A stretch of 64,000 bases of DNA from Pogonophryne albipinna (GCA_028583405.1 CM053260.1:26790425-26854424); one strand, 5' to 3'. Shown: positions 34,646 to 44,503, counted from the first letter of the stretch. Program-made: numbers and translations. Notes: generated by a model not told the origin, from the letters alone.

Positions 34646-34945
34646 TTACATTGTGGTGTCGGAATCAGACTCTTCTGATTCTATCTGGTCTATCTTACTG
34701 TGGAGCCAAGGATTGTCGTGTAATGGAATAGTAGTATACTGAACGAAAGCTGAGGATATCATGCTGGAAACGCACTTCTTCAGTATTGGGATAATCAAAC
34801 AGGTACAACTGATTAATAGGCCGAAAATGATCGCCAGGGCCTTCTTTCCAGGCGAGCCCCCATCACGAGGCGGGAATGCTCCATGGGGTGTGTGTGTGTG
34901 TATTCCCTCGGTCGATTTTGTGATACGGACAGTCAGACTCCGCAC
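34646..34945 (-). pseudogene. env remnant: transmembrane segment and cytoplasmic tail
   Basis: A 99-codon frame ends the coding part of the provirus. It has a hydrophobic stretch ALAIIFGLLISCTCLIIPIL followed by KKCVSSMISS and an acidic tail (SEESDSDTTM), which fits the membrane anchor and tail of a retroviral TM subunit. The surface subunit, fusion peptide and CX6CC region are absent: only about 240 bp separate the pol end from this segment. The Env call rests on position and hydrophobicity. Confidence 0.65.
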
Positions 34946-35066
34946 ACCGATAACACAAACGAGGAACCAGAGAGCATATGGAACCGCTCAGCTGGCACTC
35001 GCTCGTGACACCTTGTGTGTAGTGTGTGTTTTGTTTTGGTGTATGTAGTGCAAGTGTGGTGCTGGT

Positions 35067-35177
35067 GGTGACTAGGACACGTCACTTGTTGTCATCTTCC
35101 GTTGGTGACTAGGACACGTCACTTGTTGTCATCTTCCGTTGGTGACTAGGACACGTCACTTGTTGTCGTCTTCCGTT
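35067..35177. repeat. Three 37-bp tandem repeats at the pol/env junction
   Basis: Units start GGTGACTAGGACACGTCACT at 35067, 35104 and 35141; the third differs by one base (GTCGTC for GTCATC). They sit just after the integrase stop, where env would begin. Confidence 0.92.
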
Positions 35178-35178
35178 T

Positions 35179-36051
35179 CTACCGTTTCTCCTTTCCTGTG
35201 ACTACGACCTTGCAGTGGCTGGCGTGGACCCACGTAGCTCTCTCAGCGACCTTGACCGCCGTCTGGGTGACGAGAAGCACCTGGTAGGGACCTTGCCAAC
35301 GATTGGATTTCCAGCTCTTTCTACGGAAATCCTTGACCAGCACGAAGTCGCCGGGTTGGAGATGGTGAAGTGGACCAGTGGCAGGGGTAGGTAAGGCTGC
35401 GGCTACCTGACGTCGGATGTCTGCTAAAGTGGATGATAGGTTAACACAATATGACAACATAGCATCCTCACACAAAGTTGTGGAGGGAAGAGGACATCCT
35501 GGAGCCTTGAGTCCAATCTGTGGAGGAGCCCCAAAAAGGATTTCAAATGGGCTGAGTTGACTCCTCCTTCTTTTCCGCATCCATCATCCAGCATGTACAT
35601 CAACACAATGGGCAGAGCTTGTGTCCATGACAAACCTGTGTCTGCACAGCATTTTGCTAGTTTGTTTTTTATTGTGCCGTTCTCTCTTTCCACCCCACCC
35701 CCACTCTGTGGATGATACGCACAATGCTTTCTGATGTCCATGCCCATGTATTCTCCTATCTGCGTAATGGCCTCATTAGCAAAATGTGAACCGTTGTCGC
35801 TAGAAATTTTGTCTGGTAGCCCCCATCTAGGAATGATTTCCCTCAGTAGTGCCTTTGCCACAGCATTTGCTGTCTGTGCTTTTACTGGGAAAGCTTCAAC
35901 CCATTTGGACCACATGTCCACCACCACCAGACAGTGCTTCTTACCCTCTGATGGGCTAAGCTCAATGAAATCCAGCATTAGGTGCTCAAATGGCCTGGTG
36001 GGAGGTGGATGTGCTCCGGGTCCTGTAACCTTTACTGGTCTACCCCATTCC
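35179..36051 (-). pseudogene. pol: integrase core and C-terminal domain
   Basis: The first frame (35424-35978 and a little upstream) has the DDE core: MLDFIELSPSEGKKHCLVVV (first Asp), GLPDKISSDNGSHF (second Asp) and HPQSGGGVERENGTIK (Glu), with usual spacing. A frameshift near 35590 moves the C-terminal part to the 35179-35580 frame: SQLSPFEILFGAPPQIG, LQPGDFVLVKDFRRKSWKSN and RWQGPYQVLLVTQTAVKV, the SH3-like DNA-binding domain of gammaretrovirus-type integrases. Without the zinc Cys pair and with the frameshift it cannot be active. Confidence 0.92.
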
Positions 36052-37361
36052 TAGATGGGGGCTAACATTCCCCCTTTTGACACATGATCTAACCCATGTG
36101 TCAACTTAGCAAAATGAGGGAAGAAATGTCTTGGGAGACATGGATTGGAATTTGGACCAACCCAGATGCTGGAGGTTGGGTCAAACACAGCTCCAGCAGC
36201 CTTCCACTGAGCCTTCTCAATTGGTGTAGCTAGCTGCTGCATGGAAGTCAGTGATGACATTTTGTCAGAGAAGGAGGAGACAGGGATTTTAACAAATGAG
36301 TGTGCGTGAGGTGCGAGAGGAATCAGAGCAGCTGCCTTTGCGGCTGAGTCAGCAGACGCATTTCCTAGGGAAACTGGGTCTGTACTGCTTGTGTGTGCGG
36401 CACATTTACAGACTGCAACTTCAGATGGGAGCAGAATGGCGTCTAGTAAGCCTGCAACCAGTACATGGTTAAGTACTTGTTTGCCATCAGATTTCAGAAA
36501 TTGCCTACACTTCCAAATTGCCCCAAAATCGTGTACTACCCCAAAAGCGTAACGTGAGTCAGTGTAGATAGTCACGGTTTTGCCTTCTGCAAACGTGCAG
36601 GCTTCAGTTAGTGCGATGAGCTCTGCTGCTTGTGCTGAGAGGTGACATGGAAGCGGTCCAGAACGGAGTACAGCAGAATCTGAAACAACAGAAAAACCCA
36701 CCCGATTAGTGCCCCCTTGGTCGCGAAAGGCAGACCCATCAACATACAAAATGAGGTCAGCGTTTGTCAGAGGAACGTCTTTTAAGTCTGGTCTAGGTGT
36801 GCACACAATGGAAAGTTCGGCAACACAGTCATGTTCGTCACCATCTTCAGGCAAAGGCATAAGAGACGCTGGATTCAGAGTGTTACATCGTTTGACATAA
36901 ACATTAGGCATGTCCAACAGGCAGGTGTGATACCTGAGGTAACGTGCAGCAGAGAGGTGTGATGTTCTCTGTTCACAGAGAATGAGTGAAACAGCATGTG
37001 GAACTAACAGGGTCAAAGGTGCATATCCCACAATGTCACGTGAGGAGTTTAGCGCTTTCTCAGCAGCAGCTACTGCACGGAGACATTTAGGCAGGCCAGC
37101 AGCTACAGGATCTAGCTTGGAGGAGAAATAGGCAACAGGCCTCTGTTTTCCTCCATGATCTTGAAGGAGAACTGAGGTCATACACCCATGTCGTTCATCC
37201 ACTGCCTGAGTGAAAGGTTTGGTGTGATCAGGTAGACTTAGAGTCGGTGGGGATTGGAGAGCCAGCTTCATATTAATGAAGGCTTCGTCGGCTTCCGGTG
37301 TCCATATAAGGTGATCTGTAGGTTTCAAACCATTGACGTGCGTGATAGTGCGCAGTGGCAA
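36051..37361 (-). pseudogene. pol: RT connection, RNase H and start of integrase
   Basis: A 436-codon frame begins at the thumb/connection: WTPEADEAFINMKLALQSPP, PVAYFSSKLDPVAAGLPKCL. It continues into RNase H with the four acidic positions visible: LILYVDGSAFRDQGG (D), AAELIALTEAC (E), TIYTDSRYAFGV (D) and NASADSAAKAA (D). It then enters the integrase N-terminus with the two His of the zinc site (FFPHFAKLTHGLDH) and stops at about 36051. The expected Cys-x2-Cys half is missing; the next frame resumes at GRPVKVTG, so about 30 codons are deleted there. Confidence 0.92.
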
Positions 37362-38119
37362 CTCGATTGGAGAATAGTTTGGAATGAATGACCTGCAGTA
37401 TGAACAAAACCCAAAAATGACATCATCTGTCGCTTAGTGACAGGTTTTGGCAGAGCAGCCAATGATGCAATACGCTTATCTGAAAGCGTTTTCCCCTCTC
37501 CTGAAATGACATGACCCAAAAATGTAACTGTTCTTTGTACATATTGGAGTTTTGACAAACTGGCCTTGTGGCCCTCGTCAGCGAGGTGAATTAGCAAAGC
37601 AATAGTGTCAGCTTCACACTGGTCTGCTGTGGGTGCGCAAATCATGAGGTCATCAACATACTGGATGAGAGCAGTGCCTTTTGAAACTTGAAGAGAGGCC
37701 AAACTTGTACACAATGCCTGGTTGTACACAGTAGGAGATTCACAGTAGCCTTGACACAAACGTGTGAATGTGTAAGGTTTACCATCATATTCAAATGCAA
37801 ACCAGAATTGGCTGTCTTTGTGTACAGGAACACTGAAAAATGCATTCGAGAGGTCTATGACAGTAAAAAATGCTGCAGAGGCTGGAACTTGGGAAAGAAT
37901 CAGATAAGGATTTGGGACGAGCGGCGCTCGGGCATGCACAGCTGCATTCACAGCTCGTAAATCCTGGACAAATCTCCACTCTTCAGGCGGTTTGTCTCTG
38001 ATCTTTTTGACAGGAAACACTGGAGTGCGGACCGGTGAATCGTTACACGGAATAATGACCCCTTGTTTAAGCAGAGAGGTAAACACTGGCCGAATGCCAT
38101 CAACAGCTTCACGTTTCAA
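37325..38119 (-). pseudogene. pol: reverse transcriptase domain
   Basis: A 264-codon frame carries the fingers and palm of a retroviral RT: GIRPVFTSLLKQGVIIPC, SPVRTPVFPVKK, WRFVQDLRAVNAAV, FTVIDLSNAFFSVPVH (first Asp), FEYDGKPYTFTRLCQGYCES, YVDDLMIC (catalytic YVDD), FLGHVISGEGKTLSD. These blocks and their spacing are of the murine-leukaemia/epsilon-like class. The normal PQG has become CQGYCES. The frame shifts near 37340, and the thumb/connection continues in the next frame (36051-37361). In a complete virus this enzyme copies genomic RNA into DNA. Confidence 0.92.
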
Positions 38120-38795
38120 TGGGTACTGGGGTTTGGACGGAACGTGGACATTAAACCTACGTCATATCTGTGAGCTGCCCAGAGTGAGTATGGCACATCT
38201 GAAAGCGCGGCAGGAAGCTCAGAAATATGACTGAAAAATGAGAATTACCCGTAAAGGTGAAACAAAATGGCATCACCAACGTCATCCTCCTCAACCAACA
38301 GCAATGTGTGCAGAACGGCTACGTTCGTGCAGATTTTCATCTTATACATGTCACGTGACATAGAGTACATGACATATTCTGTGTGTGTAGGTGCCCAATC
38401 AGTGACTGACTCCCAATCTTTAACGATTGGACCCAAATCCCTCTATCTATCAGTGGGGCCCCTGGCTAGTGAAATGTGTGGACCGCCCCTGGGATTTGAC
38501 ACAGCTTGTGTTGTGGTGTGTGTGGTTGTGAGTGTATCAGGAACCAGCTCTGCGCAGCAAACTCCCCTTTACATAGTTTTAAGCATGAGCTCATCATTCA
38601 CACATTTTAACAGAAAACTCTCATCATAGCATTTACACGGATCATCAACAACGTTAGCAGTACAATGCAAATAAGAAGTCTCCATGAACACAGCAGGTGG
38701 AAAAACACGTTGATCAGTCAAACGCAACACCGCCTGCGAATCAGGATATGTCAGCAGCCATTGATACACATTCACCAGTTCTTTATCATCAAATG

Positions 38796-39095
38796 CTAGT
38801 TTTTTTGAACAATCGTAGGAGATGGCTGTCGGACTTTAAAACCCTCATTTGTGGAAAAATGAGGTCCAAGCCGAACCGGAGAATCAGATCTCTGCCCAGT
38901 AAATTTATTGGGCAGAACAGATGATAAAGGAAAACTGTTTTTGACTGATGTGGGAAATGGATGACTGTCTATCACCGTTATCTTCACTCTGAAGTGATAC
39001 GAAAACTTCTCCTTTACAGTTACCCTAGCCGCTCCTATTGAGTGAATAAATCTACCACTAAATTTGCAATCAGGCAAATCTGCCCTTTTTACCAC
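38796..39095 (-). pseudogene. Retroviral protease-like region, degraded
   Basis: A 99-codon frame lies between the gag zinc knuckle and RT. It contains SGRFIHSIGAARVTVKEKF, KITVIDSHPFP and VLPNKFTGQRSDSPVRLG; the last block resembles the GRDLL-type end of retroviral proteases. The DTG/DSG catalytic triad is not seen in this frame. The stretch 38120-38795 up to RT has only short frames (38569-38775, 38245-38436) and stops. Position argues for protease; motif support is weak. Confidence 0.5.
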
Positions 39096-39163
39096 AGAAT
39101 GTGTTTTCTACATTTTCCAATTTACTCAATGGCATGATGTATGTGTGTGTTTGTGTTTGTATG

Positions 39164-40130
39164 TCACTTCCCTGGTTCGATGCTGCTGGCTGAATTTCCG
39201 TCTCGCTCGATCGGGCCCCCTCCTCCCCATCTGGTGTCGGTCAGTCTGATTGTGAATGGCCCCGTCCTTGCTGTCCCCCTCTGCCTCCACCGCCAGTGTT
39301 CTGTGAGCAGTCCCAGAATCCAATGTTCAACACTGCCACACTTGAAACACCTTTCGTCTTCTCGTCCTCTGCCTCGGAAAACCTCCTCTGCCTCTCCCTC
39401 GGTATTTTGAGCGGCCAGCATTCTGCGTAGCTTGCGCTGTGTCTGTGAGTCCGTTGAGAAAGGCATTACTTTGGTGTCCCCCAAACACCTGCTTGGGCAA
39501 CAGGTTTGTTTATCCCGCTGTTGTCCCCATCTCCTTGGGGCTGATGGGGGTGGACGAGCTTGGAGTTGACGGGGAGTCTGTTGACTGCATGGCTGGGGCT
39601 TGTAGTGGCACTGGAGGTGGTTGAGGTGGGCCAGCCGGATTGCCAGGGTTGTACTCCGGGGGAGGGAAAGGATACCCAGTCGAGGAGAGGTCACCCAGCC
39701 TGCAATGGAAGGACACACAGATGTCTGGGTTTTACATGGTTTTGGAAATAATTTATTTCCCTTCTTTTCTTCAACCTTAATATTTTCTTTAATGCCCCGA
39801 GGCCAACTGCCTTCTTTCAGGGCATTCTGCTTCATCCCCCCAGTAGGCTATTATAAACACTTTCTGTGAGTGTCTAGTTCTTCTAAGTCTTTTACTTTAA
39901 TTTTACTCTTCTTTTTCATTCCATCCTCATGTTCTTGTAATTTATCCCTTAGGTTTTTGATTTTTAATTTACTAAAAGAACCTCCCTTTGGAAATCCGAA
40001 CATTTCCCTCCATATATTTAATTTAGACAGACTGTTTTCACCGTGTTTTGCTCGCATGACATCTACAATTCGACCCTCCGGAGGATGTACAAGCCCCCGT
40101 TCTGCTTTGCCCCCATAGCAAAGTCTTTAA
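39164..40130 (-). pseudogene. gag remnant (matrix, proline-rich linker, nucleocapsid; capsid missing)
   Basis: Three frames on the minus strand add up to a shortened Gag. The first (to about 39851) has VMRAKHGEN, LNIWREMFGFPKGGSFSKL and a Lys-rich helix, fitting matrix. The second (39716-39510) is proline-rich, with PPEYNP, a possible PPxY-like late motif, and PPQPPPVPLQ. The third (39480-39164) has an Arg-rich segment with a CFKCGSVEHW zinc-knuckle start, but the fourth ligand Cys is not in frame. There is no room for a capsid with its major homology region, so a several-hundred-bp deletion has removed it. Gag normally forms the particle; this one cannot. Confidence 0.78.
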
Positions 40131-40172
40131 AGTGTTTAACATTTTTAAACACCCCGTGTTTATCAAAACACT

Positions 40173-40376
40173 CGTTGTGATATTTGTTTCTCAGTACAAA
40201 TCACACAAAAACTGATCGTAATCCACAGGCCACGACTATTCGTTGTGATATTTGTTTCTCAGTACAAATCACACAAAAACTGATCGTAATCCACAGGCTA
40301 CGACTATTCGTTGTGATATTTGTTTCTCAGTACAAATCACACAAAAACTGATCGTAATCCACAGGCTACGACTATT
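40173..40376. repeat. Three 68-bp tandem repeats in the proviral leader
   Basis: Three units starting CGTTGTGATATTTGTTTCTC occur at 40173, 40241 and 40309, nearly identical (one C/T difference at CAGGCYACG). They lie between the primer-binding site and gag, where packaging signals sit in retroviruses. Confidence 0.92.
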
Positions 40377-40662
40377 CGGATATCCTCACAATATCCTGCC
40401 TTCGAGCAGTCCTTCTCATAGATGTCATGGAGTTTGCTTACGTTTACTTTTAAACAATTACTTTAAACAATTTAGACACTGTACATCTCACCGAGTATTT
40501 TGAAATCCTTTTGAGTTCGTTGGATCTCGTGAAGTCAATCGGTTCCACCCCCGGCGCTGGTCCTCTCGTCTCATACGGTTTCTGTCGAGGTAGAGGAGGA
40601 TCCGAGGATCCCGGAGCGCGCACCCCCAGCGTCCTGAGGTGTCCCCAATCGAACTTGCAGAG

Positions 40663-40680
40663 ACCCTGCTCGCAGCGCCA
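40663..40680 (-). promoter_or_regulatory. Primer-binding site
   Basis: Two bases after the 5' LTR the minus strand reads TGGCGCTGCGAGCAGGGT, with the TGG expected opposite the CCA end of a tRNA. It resembles the 3' end of a tRNA-Ser (CGA-type) more than the Pro or Lys primers usual for gammaretroviruses and lentiviruses; this needs a tRNA alignment. Confidence 0.7.
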
Positions 40681-40682
40681 AT

Positions 40683-41160
40683 TGTTGTGGAAATCTTAAG
40701 CTCAATACTCGGGAGTACAAGTCAGAGTGGTTAAACAAATAAATGGTGAAACAAACAGAGTTGTCTTTCTGGTTAATTTATTTGAAGCTTCAAACAACAT
40801 AAAAAATGCAACACAGAGACACAGGTCTCACAGAGTATGAATAATCTGAGAGAGTGTGCAAAGAGGGAATAAAATAGCCAAGCTTATATACAGAAATAAA
40901 GAGAGGAAAGTTCAGACATCTGTCTTCACAAGGTCTCATTGTTATTAGACCCCTGTCCTTGAGCTGTAGCTAGTGTTCTCAGAACCAGGGACGTTCTTGT
41001 TTAGACTTTGTGTGAGTCTCACCCTTCTCTAAACAATCAGCTGTGTGGCCTTGAAGAGAAGAAGACAGCACATCTCAGGAAATGATATAGGTAGACACAG
41101 AGAAGGTTATAAGAAGCATTTGGTTTAAGCATATACGTGAAAAATGAAATTTCCACTACA
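40683..41160 (-). repeat. 5' LTR of the provirus
   Basis: 478 bp, starting TGTAGTGGAAATTTC and ending GATTTCCACAACA on -, so it has the TG...CA boundaries with inverted GTGGAAAT. It carries the same TATATAAG and AATAAA signals as the other LTR. Confidence 0.95.
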
Positions 41161-42258
41161 AGGATCAGGCTTTGGTGGTCGGCTCCCATCTCGGCGCACA
41201 GCTGGGAGAAGAGGCGAGATTTCAGGGGCCTTGATTTGATGTAATTCACCATCTGCACAGCCTGATTCAGCACCTCAGTCAACTCCGGGGGCATGGTTTT
41301 GGCAACTAATGCCTCTCGATGCAAAATGCAGTGGTTTGTCACAATATGTGGGTTTTGTGCTCTCATGCACTTAGCAATAAATCCTTTCACTCTCCCCGTC
41401 ATGCTTGCCGCACCATCTGTGCAAAGACACAGGCACATTCCAGGTCAGACTGTTCTCTTTTATATAGTTATTAGTTACCCTGAATATTTCTTCTCCCGTA
41501 GTATGGCTTTCCATTTCTTTGCAGAAGAAAAACGTCTCTTTGATAGAGTCAGCATCAACATATCTGGCGTTTGCCAGAAGTTGGGCAGCCCCACTTATGT
41601 CAGTAGATTTGTCTATTTGTAGGGAAAATCTGCCGCTCGCCTGCAGTTTCTCTGTCAAATGTTGCTCAATGTCTTCTGACATGTCATCGATTCTTCTTTT
41701 GATTGTATTATCAGACGACGGCACTTTGGATAGCTCATTTGCGGCATCTGGACCCAGCATGACACCTGCAATTTTTTTGCAAGCGGGACGATGTCTCCGC
41801 TATTGTGTGAGGTTTCTTCTGCTTTGCAATGAGCTCCGCTAGCATGTAACTAGCCTCCATTGCCTTTTCAGACACTTTCACACAATCCAACAAACGGTCT
41901 TGCTGCCTCTGGTTCAGATCCCGCGCTCTTTTGAAGTAGGCCAAGTTTCTAGTCTGAACATGGAAGGGATGTTTGGTTTCCAAGTGCCTCTTCAGCTTGC
42001 TTGGAACCATGTTCGCATTAGCTAACTTCTCCCGACAGACGACGCACTCTGGCTGAGGATTGTTGACATCCCCGGTCCAACTGAAGCCATAAGACAGGTA
42101 ACTTTCATGATACTGAATCTGATCTTTTCTTTCGGTGGTGGGTTGTCGGCAGTCTCTGCACTGTTGGTTGGTGGTTTGCTCCGCACAAGAAAGCGCTCCA
42201 TTTTCCCTCTTGCGTGTTTCTCTGTTTTAATGTTGTCCTTCAGCCTTTGATGTGTCAC
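41161..42258 (-). pseudogene. hAT (Charlie/ZBED-type) transposase, N-terminal part
   Basis: On the minus strand, a lysine-rich start (MERFLVRSKPP) precedes a BED-type zinc finger (PECVVCREKLANANMVPSKL, RHLETKH), then the DNA-binding and RNase-H-like regions. Visible motifs include KKIAGVMLGPDAANELSKVP, FSLQIDKSTDIS (first catalytic Asp region), CTDGAASMTGR (second Asp) and TNHCILHREALVAKTMPPEL. This layout is that of the ZBED5/FAM200/SCAND3-like transposases of Charlie elements. Frameshifts occur near 42110, 41750 and 41420. The frame ends at DHQSLI, where the provirus entered; it resumes at LEFSREHAVPHKDKLADERW beyond it. Confidence 0.9.
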
Positions 42259-42758
42259 GGTCTTATAATTCCCACCTGTGCAACTGTGTTAACAGCGAAA
42301 TATGAGGATTTTTTTTTAAAGAATTGTTTTTAGGTATAGAGTTTGCATCTGTATTATGAAATGAGTGCATACAAAGTACTGATATAGTAGGCCTACATTA
42401 AAAAATAATTATTTTTGTGTAGTTGTATATTGCAATAATAACGTATGGTTGTCACAAAATCCCACGGCACACCCGGACTTGCCTCACAGCACACCAGTGT
42501 GCCGCGGCACACCGTTTGGGAACCACTGCTCTAGGGCATCCAGGAGCCTAACCATTTTGTGAAAGGGACATCCTCTTCATCTGTTTCCTGGGCCCTAAAA
42601 AGCAGAGCAAGAATAGGAACAGTGGTCAATAAGAGGAGAGAATACAGTTGGGAGCAGACTGAACAGAGGACATAGCAATATTCATGTTAAAATGTTTGCA
42701 CAACAAATATTATGGCACTTTCGTTTATATTGCATTTTAAGAGATCAGTTGTCATACC

Positions 42759-42920
42759 ATGGTTGGATGTGCAGCATTTGGATGCTCTAATCGATCCGAG
42801 AAGGGGTTCCGGATGTATGGCTTCCCTAAGGACGTAGAGCGAAGGAAGAGATGGATGGCAATGGTCAACAGACAAAACCTGTGTCTGACAGAGGACAACA
42901 ACAGCAGAAAACTCTGTCAT
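42759..42920 (+). CDS. THAP-domain protein, exon 1
   Basis: The exon starts MVGCAAFGCSNRSEKGFRMY and continues GFPKDVERRKRWMAMVNR, ending LCH at a GT donor (CAT|GTAAGT). This is the first half of a THAP zinc finger. The start Met, the C-x4-C pair and the FPKD-x-x-RRKRW block are typical of THAP. The domain binds DNA and is the DNA-recognition module of P-type transposases and of host THAP proteins. It joins in phase 0 to 43056. The ATG is the usual THAP start, with the first Cys at residue 4. Confidence 0.88.
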
Positions 42921-43055
42921 GTAAGTAATGTTCACAGAGGTGACATGACTTGTTAACATTTTAAAGGGCATCATATTTCCAAGTGTAGAGAATTATGACT
43001 CTTCAATGACATTTGAAGTGTGCAGTGGAAACTGATCAAACCTACCTACCTACAG

Positions 43056-43245
43056 GTACACTTTGAAGACGACCAATATATTGGCAACAAATCAGGAGGA
43101 AATTTGAGGTTGAGGCCAGATGCAGTTCCAACAGTATTTATACATCGGCCTAAGCCGAAAAGGAGGAAATCCACGTCAAGGAGTATGCCTCCAGCTGTTA
43201 ATGTCAGGAATGATGACCACACCTATTATGGCACATCAAACATTG
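43056..43245 (+). CDS. THAP-domain protein, exon 2
   Basis: After acceptor CTACCTACAG the frame reads VHFEDDQYIGNKSGGNLRLR followed by PDAVPTVF. Joined to LCH of exon 1, this gives the C-x2-H zinc ligands and the AVPTxF box that closes a THAP domain. A basic stretch (KPKRRKSTSRS), probably a nuclear localisation signal, follows. The exon ends CATTG|GTATGA in phase 1. The likely next exon begins at 43540 after TTGTTACAG and keeps the frame. Confidence 0.85.
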
Positions 43246-43539
43246 GTATGATATATGAAGCTAACAATGTTTCCCATGTTATATAATTCAAGGATAGACT
43301 ACACTCCTAATGCAACCTTCAGATTATACAGCTTCAAAACTACCAGGGTTCAGGGATTCTCTGAAGACTCATATACCACATGTAGATAATCTACAGATGT
43401 CTTCATACTTTAACATTGCCAATAGACGAACTTAGATGAATGTCACTATAGGAGTGTAGTGTACCCTTAAATGACAATAGGTGCACATGTAAAGGCAGCA
43501 TACACATATAACAGCAAGATTGCCTTGTTATTGTTACAG

Positions 43540-43802
43540 AGATTCAGGGAGATATTGAGGTGGAGTTCCAAGGGAATGAAAGGGACATAACAGAGAGAGA
43601 GAGAGTGAGACAGATGTCAGCAGACTGCAAGGGGCCAGAATGTCAGGGGCCGACAATCAAGAGGCCACCTTACCAGAGATCAGTGTGCCAGGAGCCAGTC
43701 AGTCAGGGGTCAGCTATGAAGAGGCCAGTTTGCCAGGGTCAGGTGCTCCAGGGACCAGACTGCCAAGGGCCAGTTGTGACCGGGCTCACGTGGAGGATCT
43801 AA
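43540..43802 (+). CDS. THAP-domain protein, putative exon 3 (CQGP repeats)
   Basis: Following acceptor TTGTTACAG in phase with exon 2, the frame reads IQGDIEVEFQGNERDI, then about nine imperfect units of KGPECQGPT / CQEPVSQGS / CQGQVLQGP type, then a stop at 43802. An overlapping frame (43640-43885) ends in a basic coiled-coil-like segment VEDLMRQLRRERLLRKRAER, which is more like the post-THAP coiled coil of this protein class. A frameshift or an alternative acceptor inside the repeat could therefore change the frame. No catalytic domain is present. Confidence 0.55.
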
Positions 43803-43885
43803 TGAGGCAACTGAGAAGGGAGAGATTACTAAGAAAGAGAGCAGAGAGGGCTCTGGTAAACCGGAAAAGGATTAATTTGGCATAA
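43640..43885 (+). CDS. Alternative frame: basic coiled-coil segment of the THAP gene
   Basis: The frame reads through the repeat region as Gly/Ser/Pro-rich sequence and ends HVEDLMRQLRRERLLRKRAE plus RALVNRKRINLA, an amphipathic basic helix, closed by TAA. THAP proteins often have a coiled coil after the zinc finger for dimerisation. Two overlapping frames cannot both be the ancestral one; this helix is the more protein-like, so a 1-nt indel in the repeat is likely. Confidence 0.45.
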   Translation: MSGADNQEATLPEISVPGASQSGVSYEEASLPGSGAPGTRLPRASCDRAHVEDLMRQLRRERLLRKRAERALVNRKRINLA

Positions 43886-44011
43886 AAAAAAAACACAATT
43901 TGATTAATCTAAAGTTTAAAAAAATCTTCAACACAGACCAAATTAGAGCCAGATTACCGTCCATCTGATGAGGTTTTCACCCTTGTTCAGAACGTGTAGC
44001 AGCTGTTCCGT

Positions 44012-44503
44012 GTGAGGACGAGTGATTCCCTCATGGAGTCCTCAAATGCAGTGTCACAGCTGGAACAAGAAGCCATGTTGCTGGACAGCAACCTTCCCTC
44101 ATGCCATGACCTGAAGAAAAAAATCCTCTCAACATACATCAGGCTGAAGTTAAGGATTGCATCAAAGTGCATCAGGGCTGAGAGGAAGGATAAACATAAA
44201 GGGTATCTTGGCAGCAAGAGTCAGAGTAAGAAGGCAAAGAAGACCCAACAGACCTCTGCACCAAAGGTCATAACATCTAGGCCACTGCCAAACACCTTAC
44301 TCGTTGTACATCTCCATTCCCGGTCCACCGTCAGCAGCCTCCAGCCTCCTCTTCTTTCAGCAGTCATCACCTGCAGCCGTTGCCAGCACCAGCCTCCTTC
44401 AGCAGCAGCACCCTCCAGCAGCAGCACCCTCCTCCAGCAGCAGCACCCTCCTTCAGCAGCAGCAGCACCCTCCTCCAGCAGCAGCAGCAACAGCCATGGC
44501 TGA
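44012..44503 (+). CDS. Unknown C-terminal frame of the THAP element with Ser/Gln-rich end
   Basis: A 163-codon frame contains MLLDSNLPSCHDLKKKILST, then YIRLKLRIASKCIRAERKD, then a Lys-rich segment and a long Ser/Pro/Gln tail from CAG/CTC-type repeats (44395-44495). It is followed at 44515 by AATAAA. The LKKKIL-x-x-YIRLKLRI block recalls the helical C-terminal ends of THAP-type transposases, but this is a low-confidence impression. If so, the element has THAP and tail but has lost the central catalytic part. The other strand is also open through the repeat and is not favoured. Confidence 0.4.
   Translation: MRTSDSLMESSNAVSQLEQEAMLLDSNLPSCHDLKKKILSTYIRLKLRIASKCIRAERKDKHKGYLGSKSQSKKAKKTQQTSAPKVITSRPLPNTLLVVHLHSRSTVSSLQPPLLSAVITCSRCQHQPPSAAAPSSSSTLLQQQHPPSAAAAPSSSSSSNSHG
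44395..44495. repeat. CAG/CTC-rich low-complexity run
   Basis: Imperfect AGCAGCAGCACCCTCC units. They yield Ser, Gln or Leu runs depending on frame and explain several overlapping open frames. Confidence 0.85.

Larger units (their letters stand above)
33975..41160 (-). mobile_element. Endogenous retrovirus, gamma/epsilon-like, defective provirus
   Basis: Two 478-bp LTRs in direct orientation (33975-34452 and 40683-41160) are bounded by the 4-bp target duplication AGGA (33971-33974 and 41161-41164). Read on -, the order is 5' LTR, primer-binding site, repeat-bearing leader, gag remnant, protease, RT, RNase H, integrase, a short env tail, polypurine tract, 3' LTR. RT and integrase resemble gammaretrovirus/epsilonretrovirus-type fish viruses more than Gypsy. 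Capsid, the integrase zinc-binding Cys pair and nearly all of env are missing, and pol has frameshifts. The LTRs look identical by eye, so the insertion appears recent. Confidence 0.93.
32780..42528 (-). mobile_element. Charlie-type hAT element, split by a provirus
   Basis: Ends CAGTGGTTCCCAAAC and GTTTGGGAACCACTG are exact inverted repeats, and the 8-bp duplication CTCTAGGG flanks both (32772-32779 and 42529-42536). Without the provirus the element is about 2.56 kb, normal for an autonomous hAT. The transposase is read on -, 5' part at 41161-42258 and 3' part at 33218-33970. It sits inside the THAP element. Confidence 0.95.

Noticed and set aside
36709..38234. Plus-strand ORFs across the provirus
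   Set aside because: Antisense to RT and RNase H, which have clear catalytic motifs on the minus strand.
40173..40376. CRISPR-like array
   Set aside because: The 68-bp units are directly adjacent with no variable spacers and lie in a retroviral leader of a eukaryotic genome.
40663..40680. tRNA gene fragment
   Set aside because: Only the 18-nt complement to a tRNA end is present, exactly at the primer-binding position after an LTR.
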